A stretch of DNA of 64,000 bases from Bedellia somnulentella (GCA_963576735.1 OY755171.1:6014001-6078000); one strand, 5' to 3'. Positions 10,834 through 21,990 are shown, counted from the stretch's first letter. Made by a program: numbers and translations. Notes: a model not told the origin generated them from the sequence alone.

Positions 10834-11830
10834 ATCATTTATTGCTTACTTGAGGTGAGAAGAGCCTGTTCTCCCATAACTTTACATTACTCACAACATG
10901 GTACGACTTTGATCTCCTAAGAAACTATACATGTAGTGAGGAATCATTTGCAAGGAAAATATTATTTTACCTTGAACACTGTTTTGCACGCGGATGCAAA
11001 ACATGTTTTGATTCCGACTGTATCCATAGAATCAGTGCATTTGTTTGTACAGTCGTTGACAGAACGTTCTGGACAAAGGAACGTCGAGGCACGCCAAAGC
11101 ACCCTCCTGCCGTTCGACATCTGAACTCCAATGTCAATTTGTACAAATATAGTAACCCTTATGCTTTGGGAAGCCTTTGTTTTCACACAAGCTGACTATT
11201 GTAATGATGATCTTGTCTTTGATCATTGGCGTGTGAAATTATGTTGATTGAATGCGACGTAATTAAATGCTATGTATTAGTTAATATATTATACATAATT
11301 AATATTTTATACGTCAAACCCTTTACTTGTCATAGTTGTGTGTTAAGATGTTGTTTGTTTAGATATAATGAAAGCAATTTGTAAAATGTCAATACACATA
11401 TGACGAGGAAAGTTTTTAACGGTTTCATATTTGTGATATTGTTTAAAATAAATAAGAACTAGTATATATTTCTGTTTACCTGTTAATTGTTCATTCTGTA
11501 TATGTCCATGTATTGTTAAAGTGTATTATTTATACTTCGATTGAAGTTATTTTCTACGCAGAATTATACATATATTAAAAAGTTAGTACAGTACAGTAAA
11601 GTACAGTAATATTTTAATTATAATTTATCGGCATCGGTTTTTCGGACTATTTTATATTAATAGTATATGTATGTGTTATTAGATATATTTTTTTAATTAA
11701 AAACAATAACATAATATGTACACACGTTCCCGATAAAAAATAAACTAGGTGGGCATGAATGCTTCGCATGACGAAATTTGGAGCGAAGCCGGACAAAATC
11801 AAACATGTGTTCTTTTAAATTGTATTATTG
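10834..11830. other. No supported gene
   Basis: 10940-11190 is open on both strands with a Cys-containing minus-strand frame, but with no family match. The remainder is AT-rich, including a GTACAGTA tandem near 11588. Confidence 0.35.
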
Positions 11831-11831
11831 C

Positions 11832-11956
11832 ATACATACATACACTCACGCCGTTAATTCCCATTGCGGTAGGCAGAGACTATCGATCGCTACTTCGATC
11901 GTACACCCACCAGAAGAAATGGGGTATTGCTATTCTAAGCCGGCACTACACAGCAA
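11832..11956 (-). repeat. Mosaic short repeat: Family B head joined to Family D tail
   Basis: On the minus strand a Family B 5' end (GCTGTGTAGTGCCGGCTTAG, then CCCCATTTCTTCTGGTGGGT) passes directly into the Family D 3' end (GATAGTCTCTGCCTACCGCA, then AATTAACGGCGTGAG) and a TATG tail. Confidence 0.65.
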
Positions 11957-11999
11957 ATTTTATAACTTTTATTTTCTAAGTATTTTTAAACTAATATTA

Positions 12000-12660
12000 A
12001 TTATAACTGATTGGCTGCAATCTCTCACACATCACCAACGGTTAGTGTAGGGGGCAGCACCGGGCCGACACCGCATCGCCAAACTGCTATCAATACTTAC
12101 TAAAGATATTCTCATTTTTGAACATAGAAACTTTGTACAAAATGGTTTGTTTGATGATTCTTATGAACAATTAATAATGTATTTTGGAACTCACCCCCTA
12201 AGGGATTAAAATTTAGTATACAGATTTTATACATTTCTGTATCTAGAAATTTGAAACTTGATGCGGATTGACTGATATAAGGCAAGACTAAGACAAGAAG
12301 ACACTACAAAAAAGAATATTTGAAATTCAGCTATCAAACATCCATAATAATATACTAAAGGCTATAAACCCCAAAAAAGGGTAGCCACAGCTTCAGAGAT
12401 AATAATGCTTTATCAATTTTTAGAAGTTTAATGGGGAAAAGTTAGTCAAATAGGTCTCCAACTGCATCGCCCAATAATCACTTAAAAAGCCTCAATGTTC
12501 TTTATATCTTTCTTCGTTCTTATAAAATAAAGGATATCCTGCTATGGATCGCCGCCCATTTTGCTTAAAAATTATCTAAGGCCACAAAAACGTTACGCTA
12601 CACCTGGAAAAAATAAGTTAGTGCTATTCTAAGCTAACACTACACAGCTTTAATGCAATA
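12000..12660 (+). repeat. Dispersed repeat Family H copy (H2)
   Basis: Starts GATTGGCTGCAATCTC, then GTAGGGGGCAGCACCGGGCC, and continues through ATATTCTCATTTTTGAACAT and the Family B-like block near 12360-12510. Same order as H3 at 55018. Confidence 0.65.
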
Positions 12661-13626
12661 TATTTAAATAATTTAGGATAGACACCAACTTTATTTCTAC
12701 TATCTTTTTCCCTATGAACTTTCAAATGTGACTGAGCTCTTAAACTCTAGCTACCCCATTTTAGGATTTTAGCCGTGAGTAAAGGATATGTATATGTAAA
12801 GGATAGATCGATCACCTCGCGGTTACTGAGTCAGAACAAGGCATGTTTCATTCATTCCTTATGCCTACTATTACGGTTTACAAAAAGAAAAGCTAAGTCG
12901 CTTACCAAAGAAGAAACTCGGAAGTATCTGTAGCTTAATTAATATGTGTCCCTCAAGCCATAATCCTCAAATTTTAAAACTTCATGAAATTGATTTTGAT
13001 CAATGCTAAAAAATAGTGCATAAATAGTGCTAAATAGTGCCATAGGCCAGATAAATAGTGCTCTTATGGTTAAAAAGTTATAGCTAAAGTTTATTGAGGA
13101 TTATGGCTTGAGGTTCAAGGCATAATCCTCATCTCTGCAGCAAACAAACGGTGCGGCCTAGATTCTAGGTTAAGGTTTCAAAAAATAGTGCATAAATAGT
13201 GCTCACGTTATGCCAATTCCCAGAAGGAACCGTTCATTGGTTCCGAAGTTATTAAGGTTTCCTGATGAGCATTATGGCTTGAGGTTTTGAAAACCTCAAA
13301 TATCTCCGTAATGTCTGCAGCTATTCGGTTGAATGTTATGTCAAAAAATAGTGCGGAAGGGCGGGGGGGTTTTCAGATCTTTAGTTTAGTTTTATGTATA
13401 TTAAGGCCCTATGCCAACCGAGACTGAGGACCTCCCTAGCTTTGGAGGGTTAAACTTATTTTAATTATCCAAGCTGGCGAATGGTCCTGGAGGGGTCGGT
13501 TTTGAACCTCCAGGGCAAGGCTATGGTTATCGTTCACGTCGTTGCCGCCTGTTACGCGCTTTGCATCACTCTGATGCAAGCGTCAACCAAAACCTATGCC
13601 GAAAAAAACCCCCCAACTTTCCAAAA

Positions 13627-15351
13627 ATGGCGCAACGCAAAAGAGAAATACTACCCCAGGAGGGTACGTGTCCCAACCGGGACCGGGAATCCCTCCCTGA
13701 AACCTGCTTGCAGGGTTCAGGCTGCCCCTCGTATTCTGGGGGGGACAAAGTTTCGCTGGAGGAGGAAGGTAGAAGAGAAGAGGAGAGGAAGACCGAAGAG
13801 GCGATGACGTCTTCCGCAGGGTCCCCACCGTGCAACCGGGACCAATTCTATGGCACGTGGGAAACCGTGCCCCTAAGGCAGGCTAGAAAGCCTCGCCCAA
13901 AATCGCCGTTGACCGACCCACGCGGGCGCTTTGCGCACGCGCAGGGACGAGACAACGGAAATTCCAAAAGCGGCCCCGACCAGGGGAGAACCCGCCATCG
14001 AAACCGTAAGAGTGGCGCTTACCGCCGCTCAACCAAATCCCGTAAAGCTGCGGAGCTCGCGGGGGGTGTCGCGCGGCCGTCACAGAGCCAGGTGGGTTGT
14101 GGCGGAGGAGATGGATCTCGCCCCCAAGCTTTGCGAGGGGACGGGAGCCAGCTCACCCGCGGGCGGACTCCGAATGCGGGACCGGCAAAGCCTAGCGCGC
14201 CGAGCTCTCGCCCCCGATCACCCCAGAGCGCGGACTTACCTCCGCGAGCTGGGGGGTCGGGGGCGGGATCCGGCGGCAATAACCCCGCACAGGAGCCCGA
14301 AGACAACCGCCACCGGCGCGACGCACCCCATGGGAGCCGCGGCAAACGTGCCAGCAAATCCGATCGCCCCTTAGCTGAATCGGGACCCTCCAAGGTTCAC
14401 GAGGCATCTAAGAGAGGCCGACCGGATGACAGTAGGTCCCCCGCCCAGATGGTTGAGCCCAAACGGGCAAAAACCACCAAGGGAGGGAAAACATATGCCC
14501 AAGCCACTGAAGATCGCTCCAGGTTCGAAGTGGCACTCACCTCAACGTCCCTGAGAGACTTGACCACTTTAGAGGCCGAATATCTCGGGAACCTTATAGA
14601 AGAGAAGGTCTTCGATACCGTGGACACTGACGTCACGGTAGCGCCGAGCTTCCGAGGATGCCCAAAATTGTCCGGGGGCACGCTTCACATATTGTGCGAA
14701 GACGAGTTTGCGCTGACCTGGATACAGGAATTCGCATCCGCCGTCAAGCTCCCCTCGGGCGATAAGATCCGGGTTGTCAGCCAGGCTGATATCCCCACCC
14801 GCACCCGAATAGCCCTCTTCATCCCCAGGTATACGGGGCCACTGAAACGGCTGCAGACTCTGCTTTGCAAGCAGAATGGCCGTTGGTATAACATACCACA
14901 GTGGCACCTATACAAGGCGACCACCGTCGATGGGGAAAAGAAGGGCACCCTCCTAACATTGGGACTACCACCGGACGAGGTGGAGAAACTGATGGCTAGA
15001 GACCGCCGAATCGCCTTTGGATTTGGGCCGGTGTACGCGAAGTTTATAGTTGGGAGGAAGAAGCTAAGCGATACACCGCCCAACACCAAAGAATCCGCTG
15101 AGCCCTCTGGCAACCAGCCAGCCACCACGATCCCAAGGCCGGATGAGCCGAAACCCTCCACCAGCAGGCCTGTGGAGGAACCGGAAGCTCTCCAAGAGAC
15201 CGTGGACAAGCTCGGCCGGCTAGCATGCGGTGAATCCGTCCCGGAACCCTGGGACGAGGCCATGCTAACGTCATCACCCGGGGCTCTATCCGAACTAGAC
15301 CTGGAGGAGGAACTAGAGGGGGAGGTTCTTAGCGATGCTCCCCCCTCCTAA
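13627..15351 (+). CDS. LOA-type LINE ORF1 protein (gag-like)
   Basis: 574 residues from the ATG at 13627 (MAQRKREILPQEG). Earlier in-frame codons are open, but no other ATG is seen in this frame. The first about 290 residues are basic, Pro/Arg/Gly-rich and look disordered, suiting RNA binding. Residues about 310-500 form a conserved region (TRTRIALFIPRYTGPLKRL and LTLGLPPDEVEKL) that is shared with the second LOA copy in this window and resembles the insect DUF4780-type domain. No CCHC knuckles are evident. The acidic tail overlaps ORF2 by 17 nt. Likely role: RNP formation with the element RNA. Confidence 0.85.
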   Translation: MAQRKREILPQEGTCPNRDRESLPETCLQGSGCPSYSGGDKVSLEEEGRREEERKTEEAMTSSAGSPPCNRDQFYGTWETVPLRQARKPRPKSPLTDPRGRFAHAQGRDNGNSKSGPDQGRTRHRNRKSGAYRRSTKSRKAAELAGGVARPSQSQVGCGGGDGSRPQALRGDGSQLTRGRTPNAGPAKPSAPSSRPRSPQSADLPPRAGGSGAGSGGNNPAQEPEDNRHRRDAPHGSRGKRASKSDRPLAESGPSKVHEASKRGRPDDSRSPAQMVEPKRAKTTKGGKTYAQATEDRSRFEVALTSTSLRDLTTLEAEYLGNLIEEKVFDTVDTDVTVAPSFRGCPKLSGGTLHILCEDEFALTWIQEFASAVKLPSGDKIRVVSQADIPTRTRIALFIPRYTGPLKRLQTLLCKQNGRWYNIPQWHLYKATTVDGEKKGTLLTLGLPPDEVEKLMARDRRIAFGFGPVYAKFIVGRKKLSDTPPNTKESAEPSGNQPATTIPRPDEPKPSTSRPVEEPEALQETVDKLGRLACGESVPEPWDEAMLTSSPGALSELDLEEELEGEVLSDAPPS

Positions 15352-18300
15352 AGTTCTTCCCATCCTCCAAACCAATATCCAGCACAGTCAAGCGGCAACG
15401 GCTACCCTACGCACAGTGCTGGATACATCACCCAACAGCATTGCACTGATCCAGGAGCCGTGGATCAGGGCAAACCGCATATGTGGTCTCAGCAACATCG
15501 GAGGTAAGTTGTTATACGACACCACATGTATTAACCCCAGAGCATGCATCTATCTTCCTAAATGTGTTCAAAGCATGCCACTAATCAAATACTGTTCTAG
15601 AGACCTGATAGCCACCAAGATCACCACAGCTAGCAAGGAGACCCAGGATGTTGTCCTAGCGTCCTGCTACATGCCTGGTGTCGACGACTGCCCACCCAAA
15701 GAAATGACCGAGCTGGTGCAGTACTGTGAGCAGTCCGGTACTGAGCTCATCATCGGAGCTGATGCGAATGCGCATCACCCGCTGTGGGGCTGCCACGCGG
15801 CCAACCAAAGAGGAAAGGTACTATCAACCTATTTATTCTCTACTAACCTTAACATAGCTAATATCGGATCAGAACCCACCTGGGTCACATCCAGATGCCA
15901 AACTATAGTCGATATCACTCTAGTTAGCAATGGAGCCTCACATTTAGTCTCCAATTGGCATGTGTCAAAGGAGCTAAGTTGCGCTGACCATCGGCGGATA
16001 TGCTTCAACCTAGCTAGCGACTACACACTACCCCCCCCAAAACGTAACCCACGAGTCACAAACGTACTCTCTTACAGATCTCTCTTAAAGACTAAACTTA
16101 ACACACTCACCAATGAAAACACGGATGGCCCAACACATATCGAAAGTAACCTTAAAATGGTCACCGCAGCTATAATGGACTCTTTTGAATCCACCTGCCC
16201 GCTTAAACAACCAATAATTCCAGGGAAAGAAACCAGTAGGTGGTGGAGCCCTGAGTTGGAAAAAATGCGCGGTGAACTACGCAGACTCTTTAATAAAGCA
16301 AAAAATTCCAGGCTACCTATAGACTGGGACAACTATAAATGCATGCTAGCCACCTACAAAAAACGTATTCGATCTCGCAAAAGGCAAGCCTGGCGAAAGT
16401 TTTGTGGATCAATTGAATCTAACAATAAAGCGGCGAGGGTACGGAAAATTCTGTCTACCAATAGTAATCCCGCTGTAGGCCCGCTTAAAAAACCTGATAA
16501 CACATATACTACGACAGATACAGAAACACATAAAATGCTCCTAGACTGCCACTTCCCAGATTGTCATCATACAGATGATGCAAACTGGAATGAGGAGCAG
16601 AACATCTACCCCAATGAAGCGGACTGGCTCTTCGCACAAGAGCTTGTCACTAAAGACCAGATTGAATGGGCGATAAAGTCTTTCAACCCCTTCAAATCAC
16701 CAGGCCTAGATGGGATCTTCCCTGCTTTACTACAGTGGGCGAGAGACATCCTGTCTCCCTGGCTGGTCAAAATCTACCAATCATGCATCGCATACAGATA
16801 TGTACCGATAGCATGGCGTGAAGTTAAAGTAACTTTCATACCTAAACCTGGTAAGTCGGACTATACCGACCCGAAATCCTTTAGACCCATTAGCCTTACA
16901 TCCTTTCTCTTAAAAACTCTGGAAAGACTCTGTGACAGATGTATAAGAGAAAAATCACTTACGAAAAAACCCCTCCATACACATCAACATGCCTATACCA
17001 AAGATAAATCAACTGAGACTGCGTTGCACAATGTAATATCTAAAATAGAATGTGCACTCAACTCAAAGTTGTCCACACTAGGCACCTTCATAGACATTGA
17101 AGGTGCCTTCGATAAAACCAGCATACCTTGTATCGACAAAACTCTGAAAGATTTCCGTGTCAATTCCACACTCAGAGGTTGGATTGTTAACATGTTGAGA
17201 CTTAGAGCGGTGCAAGTAACTGTAAATGACACCACCAGAGCCATTGTGACGAGAGGCTGCCCCCAAGGGGGGGTCGTCTCCCCACTCTTATGGAACATGG
17301 TGGTCGACTCCCTACTTAAGAGACTCAATGACTTATCCTACCTGACGGTAGGCTACGCTGACGATCTCACAATTCTGTTAAATGGAAACCATGTAAACTT
17401 GCTCTGCAAAAAAATGGGTCAAGCATTGCGAGTTGTGGAGACATGGTGCAACGAATACGACCTAAAAGTAAATCCCAAAAAGACTGAACTTATACTTTTC
17501 ACTCACAAAAGAAAGCTCCCCCCTTTTGAACTTCCAAAACTTTTTGGAACTGAACTCACTCTCTCAAAAACAGTTAAGTATCTAGGAATAACCCTAGATG
17601 ATAAGCTTAGCTGGAAACCTCATTTAGATAACATAATTAAGAAAGCCAGCGCTATGCTATGGCAGTGCAATAGGGTACTAGGTAAGAACTGGGGACTCAA
17701 ACCTAAGATCGTACACTGGCTTTATACCATCATTATCAGACCAGTAATAACCTACGGCTCACTGGTCTGGTGGCCGAGAACCAAATTAATAACAGCCCAA
17801 AATGACCTGGAAAAGATGCAACGGCTTGCCTGCCTGGCCATTACAGGCTGTATGAGAACCGCACCTACTGCAGCTCTTCAGGCGTTACTGAACCTGCCAC
17901 CCTTACACCTACACATACAGCAAGAGGCGGCGATGTCCTCACTCAGGCTGAAAAATGCAGGGCACCTTAGAAATGACTCCAGAATCCTACACACCAGTAT
18001 ACACACAACGGCGATCCAATATCAGCCATTGCTTGCTGCGCCCTGTGATAGGATAACTAAAACTATAATTACCAAACACAACTATACTGTTATACTCGAA
18101 GAGGAACAGCATGACTACTCCAATATTAAAGAGGTGCGTGTATACACAGACGGCTCCAAGACCAACCAAGGGACTGGAGCCGGGGTATATTCACAAGACC
18201 TCAATATTAAAATTTCCAAAAGCCTAGGTCGACACAACACGGTATTCCAAGCGGAGTGTCTTGGAATAACCGAGGCGGCCATGGCAATCAAAGCCCGAGA

Positions 18301-18961
18301 TGTGTCCGATATGCATATCAGAATCATCTCGGACAGTGCATCTGTGCTGCAGGCTCTGGATCGCTGTGAATTCACCTCAGGGCTAGTCCTGGAGTGCCAC
18401 AGAGCTCTTGAGGAAGCAGCTCGGAATAACACTATAACCCTACAATGGATAAGGGGCCACAGCGGCTCCTTGGGTAACGACGCTGCTGACGAATTGGCTA
18501 GGGGGGGTTCGGCAAGGGATCTGTATGGTCCTGAACCGATCATACCCCTACCCTATGGTCAGCTTCGCGCATGGCTAATAGAACGCACTCACTCCCTCTC
18601 CAAGATACACTGGCAGGAGGAGCCCGGTTGCAGACAGTCGAAGGAAATCATGCCAACCCTTGACAGGAAGCTGACCGGGCGCGCCCTGCGACTAAGCAGG
18701 AAAGATCTGCGGACAGTGACTGGAGTACTCACAGGACACACCACACTAAATAAACACTTGTACACTATAGGCATTACCGACAGCCCCATGTGCCGAGCGT
18801 GCATGGAAGCTGACGAAACGGTTGCTCACGTGCTCCAGGAATGCACGGGGGTAGCCGACATTCGCTATAACACGATAGGATCCATAAAGTCGCTTCCAGA
18901 GGCAGCAGCTGACCTGGATAAGCTACTCGCCTTCTGGACGGAATTAGGTTGGGAGAATTAA
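15335..18961 (+). CDS. LOA-type LINE ORF2: endonuclease, reverse transcriptase, RNase H
   Basis: 1208 residues, starting at the ATG 17 nt before the ORF1 stop, in the +1 frame. An APE-like endonuclease occupies about 8-225, with TNIQH (Asn14), QEPW (Glu41), GADANAHH (Asp143, Asn145) and ADHR (His219). Reverse transcriptase spans about 440-760, with SPGLDGIFP, DIEGAFDKT (587-595), GCPQGGVVSPLLWN and YADD (675-678). RNase H spans about 934-1060, with YTDGSK, QAEC, SDSASVLQAL and GHSGSLGNDAADELA. A late CxxC-x7-H-x4-C knuckle starts MCRACMEADETVAHV. STETALH, DIEGAFD and the terminal RNase H fit the LOA clade of the I superfamily. All catalytic residues are present. Confidence 0.95.
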   Translation: MLPPPKVLPILQTNIQHSQAATATLRTVLDTSPNSIALIQEPWIRANRICGLSNIGGKLLYDTTCINPRACIYLPKCVQSMPLIKYCSRDLIATKITTASKETQDVVLASCYMPGVDDCPPKEMTELVQYCEQSGTELIIGADANAHHPLWGCHAANQRGKVLSTYLFSTNLNIANIGSEPTWVTSRCQTIVDITLVSNGASHLVSNWHVSKELSCADHRRICFNLASDYTLPPPKRNPRVTNVLSYRSLLKTKLNTLTNENTDGPTHIESNLKMVTAAIMDSFESTCPLKQPIIPGKETSRWWSPELEKMRGELRRLFNKAKNSRLPIDWDNYKCMLATYKKRIRSRKRQAWRKFCGSIESNNKAARVRKILSTNSNPAVGPLKKPDNTYTTTDTETHKMLLDCHFPDCHHTDDANWNEEQNIYPNEADWLFAQELVTKDQIEWAIKSFNPFKSPGLDGIFPALLQWARDILSPWLVKIYQSCIAYRYVPIAWREVKVTFIPKPGKSDYTDPKSFRPISLTSFLLKTLERLCDRCIREKSLTKKPLHTHQHAYTKDKSTETALHNVISKIECALNSKLSTLGTFIDIEGAFDKTSIPCIDKTLKDFRVNSTLRGWIVNMLRLRAVQVTVNDTTRAIVTRGCPQGGVVSPLLWNMVVDSLLKRLNDLSYLTVGYADDLTILLNGNHVNLLCKKMGQALRVVETWCNEYDLKVNPKKTELILFTHKRKLPPFELPKLFGTELTLSKTVKYLGITLDDKLSWKPHLDNIIKKASAMLWQCNRVLGKNWGLKPKIVHWLYTIIIRPVITYGSLVWWPRTKLITAQNDLEKMQRLACLAITGCMRTAPTAALQALLNLPPLHLHIQQEAAMSSLRLKNAGHLRNDSRILHTSIHTTAIQYQPLLAAPCDRITKTIITKHNYTVILEEEQHDYSNIKEVRVYTDGSKTNQGTGAGVYSQDLNIKISKSLGRHNTVFQAECLGITEAAMAIKARDVSDMHIRIISDSASVLQALDRCEFTSGLVLECHRALEEAARNNTITLQWIRGHSGSLGNDAADELARGGSARDLYGPEPIIPLPYGQLRAWLIERTHSLSKIHWQEEPGCRQSKEIMPTLDRKLTGRALRLSRKDLRTVTGVLTGHTTLNKHLYTIGITDSPMCRACMEADETVAHVLQECTGVADIRYNTIGSIKSLPEAAADLDKLLAFWTELGWEN

Positions 18962-19606
18962 ATGACCACTTGGTCCACGCACAATGGCTTGCCATGCCGG
19001 GCTCAGTGCGGAAACCCGTGGCGCTTATCGCCCATCTAATAATAATATAATAATAATAATAGTGCGGAAATAGTGCTTCCGGACTATAATTATTTCTATC
19101 CAATTTATTAAGCCCAAGTATCTAAATAAAAAGCATTAACTTTCACATACATTTCTGTCCAGCTACACTCCAGCAGAAAAGTGATTAGGATTTATCTTGT
19201 AGATTTTTCAAAGTTTCGTTTTGGTATGCGTATTATTAAATCAAATTAATTGCTATTATTTAAGTAATTTGTATGTATTGTTACAGATTTTACTGTTTGT
19301 TTTTCATATGCGCGGGAAGTAGTGTAATCTATTGACCTCACTTAGACTAACTAACATATTTTCATAAATTCAGTACTTACCATGTTTAATAGTAGGTAAT
19401 AGATAGGCAGGCACTGAATGCTTCGACCAAGTTCCTCCTCACGACCAAGTATCCTCAATAATCTTTAGCTATAACTTTTTAACCATAAGAGCACTATTTA
19501 TCTGGCCTATGGCACTATTTAGCACTATTTATGCACAATTTTTTAGCATTGATCAAAATCAACATCATGAAGTTTTAAAATTTGAGGATTATGGCTTGAG
19601 GGACAC

Positions 19607-20411
19607 TTAAATATGATATGACACAAAAAAGAAACAGTATTTATGCAGGACTTATTTTCTTTCTTCCCACTTCAATCGCGAATTCATAATTTTACCACAT
19701 CTTTTAAATTTGCTTAAACGTCTATAATTTCATTAAATAATCTGCTCTACCACCTCAGATGGAGAAGCCAACAAACTCTTTAACCTTTTGTAGGGACTAA
19801 TGGACTTTGTCAGAGGTATCTTTTAAAAGGATTAAGTTAAAATCTGATACTAAAATTTAGGTAACAATGTTTTACCCAAACATCGCTATCTGACTCGCTC
19901 GCTAGAAATCTGACTTATCATCAATCATTCTAAATATGATGAACATAAACATTCTTAGTTCTGTAATCAGCTTTGAATAGCAGTAACAAGTTTCTTCTCG
20001 CTTATTTAATACTTAGGGTTTTGAGATTTTCTAGGTGATTATTGAACTACCAAACTGTTTAAACAGTTTCTAATTCCAAAGCTCTGGCTACCTTTTTTCT
20101 GAATGCATGTCTATAAATATATATATGCATCCAATATTTATATCAAATATAAGATTAGACACCTGGAAAACAAATTATGACGACCCCATAAGACATTATC
20201 TAAGTACTAAAGCAGCCATATTTCAGAGTATTCGGAACACTCCTCCTTGAATCATTGCTTATGTTTGTCAGATGTTGGCCGTAGATGCCACACAAACCAC
20301 GCAAGTTTCAATAGGTATAATGTATCTTACAGTAATCTTGAATCACTTAACAATATTACATGCAAACATACTTATATATGTATTTCGTATACGTCTTCAG
20401 AATTGCTGTGT
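19607..20411. other. No supported gene
   Basis: AT-rich sequence after the inverted-repeat element. Only short frames are present. Confidence 0.4.
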
Positions 20412-20680
20412 CGCTGTGTAGTGTCGGCTTAGAGTAGCACTACCCCATTTCTTCCGGTGGGTGAACGTAAGAGGCAACTAACGGTATTGGGGCTTTTAAG
20501 GGATTTTTGGGCGATGCGGTTGGAGACCCATCAACAACAACCTTTATTTTTACTATCTTTTCCCCACTCAAATTTCCAAAAGTGGCTGAGGAATTTCTAA
20601 TTCCTTAGCTCTGGCCACCCTTTCTTGGGATTTATAGCCGTGAGTGTATGTATGTATGTATGTATGTATGTCTTCAGAAT
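20412..20680 (+). repeat. Family B repeat copy (B2)
   Basis: Runs from GTGTAGTGTCGGCTTAGAGT to GCCGTGAGTGTATGTATG with a five-unit TATG tail. A full-length reference for the family: GTGGGTGAACGTAAGAGGCG, GCGATGCGGTTGGAGACCC (B-box-like), GGAATTTCTAATTCCTTAGC. Confidence 0.85.
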
Positions 20681-20900
20681 TAACTACTTTTGGAAGTTGG
20701 ATGAGAACAAGTAAGTGAAATAGAGAATGAATAAATAAAATAAATCATTACACAGACATATTATACAAAATCAAGTTAACACCAAACTAAGTAGAACTTA
20801 TATTATGAGATACTAACTCATCTGTTTTAGAGTATACACATACAAATATATTCTAATACTAAGAAAAAATCAATTATATACATCACATAAATGTTACTTT

Positions 20901-20972
20901 CAGCGGGGACTGAACCCTCCAACCACCCGGCCCGAGGAGCTGGTCGTCTATCCACTCGGCCACGGATGGCGA
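20901..20972 (-). repeat. tRNA-Leu/Ser-like SINE head or tRNA pseudogene
   Basis: The minus strand reads GTGGCCGAGTGGATAGACGA (A box) and GGAGGGTTCAGTCCCCGCTG (B box) with a long variable region, as in class II tRNAs. The acceptor ends do not pair convincingly, so a pseudogene or SINE head is likelier than a working tRNA. Confidence 0.4.
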
Positions 20973-21089
20973 CAAAAAAGATGGTTGATGAACTATGACT
21001 AGAGAGCCCGATCTCCCAAAAAGCCTTAATTCCCTAAGTCGTATGTAGCTACGTGAAGAAAAAGGATGGTGCTATTTAAGCCAACACTA

Positions 21090-21990
21090 AAAAGCAAATT
21101 CTATTACTAACATGATTTACTTCCTTTCACGATTCGGAGATGACACATAATGGCAAAATGAGGTACTACTAACAAGTACCTCTACTTGCAGAGATGGTGA
21201 CGTATTCAAATAGTCAGTTCCTAAGTAGTAAGGTATTATGCAAAAACTTTCTTAGTTTGCTTGCATCTATAAACATTATGTTTTTTTCTTTTTCTCTCAA
21301 TACCAACTGCTGCTCTTTGGTAAGGCTATTCGATTTGATTCCGAAATCTCCTCTGTCTGCAAGTAAAACTTCTTTTTAAATTTTAACTAGCCGACCAACA
21401 GTCAACAGTCATATTATAACCAAAGTCATAAAAAAATTAACTGTTTAATTCTTTGTTTGAGATATTTTAACCTTAGTTCAAATATCAAACAAAAGTGAAA
21501 TAGTCAGAAAATTATAAATTGCCTGTGTTCTTTTATAATTAGAAGAGTGAAATGCGAAACTCGTATATAATTTTGTACTTGCTGCGAATAATGCTAATGA
21601 AGTTTTCTCATTGTTGGTTCATTTTGGTTGCCAAATTAATTTTGAAATGACGTAACTTTAGGATGTCTAAAAATATAAAAGAGAGAATAATGGCTTAATT
21701 TATTATATAGACATACGGACATGGACAGAACAAGTCAGCCCTAAACTAAGTAAGACTTTAAGAAACAATCATTTATTCTCATCACTTAAAATAAACCCGC
21801 TAGCAGACTTATACTTTTTTACTATTGTACTTATAAAGCAAAGTTATATTGAAGTGATACAAAGAAGTGCTACTGAGCCAAAGAAACAGCGCAAAGCGGA
21901 TGCTGCCATAGAAAAGTCACTTACGTGGGTGTCCGGAGCTTTATTGTAAGTATCTGAGCGCTTCTCAAAAATGTGAGAATAAAGAAAATA
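21090..21990. other. No supported gene
   Basis: AT-rich, with only short frames. Confidence 0.4.

Larger units (their letters stand above)
13359..19057 (+). mobile_element. Complete non-LTR retrotransposon, LOA-type
   Basis: A 5.7 kb element flanked by the 12-bp duplication AATAGTGCGGAA (13347-13358 and 19058-19069) and ending in a (TAA)n tail at about 19038-19057. It has a G-rich 5' end, a 268-nt leader, two open overlapping ORFs and a short 3' UTR. ORF2 encodes endonuclease, reverse transcriptase and RNase H. Both ORFs are uninterrupted and the duplication is perfect, so insertion is recent and the copy may be competent. The host site is an inverted-repeat element. Confidence 0.93.
12946..19606. 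mobile_element. Long-inverted-repeat element interrupted by a LINE
   Basis: Starts GTGTCCCTCAAGCC and ends with the inverse at 19606. About 160 bp at each end (12946-13110 and 19445-19606) are nearly identical in inverted orientation. The motif AATAGTGC recurs at least seven times near the left end and again on the right, as subterminal transposase-binding repeats do in several DNA transposon groups. Flanks are TTAATAT on the left and TTAAATAT on the right, a possible imperfect duplication. Removing the LINE leaves under 1 kb with no coding region, so it is non-autonomous. Superfamily not assigned. Confidence 0.75.

Noticed and set aside
10936..11186. Overlapping open frames on both strands, the minus one with several Cys
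   Set aside because: No family pattern, no convincing acceptor and no similar sequence elsewhere in the window; open frames of 60-75 codons occur by chance.
11588..11610. GTACAGTA repeats as a possible satellite
   Set aside because: Only about three short units; simple-sequence noise.
13481..13807. Alternative frame over the start of LOA ORF1
   Set aside because: Overlaps ORF1 in another frame, ends early and has no counterpart in the second LOA copy.
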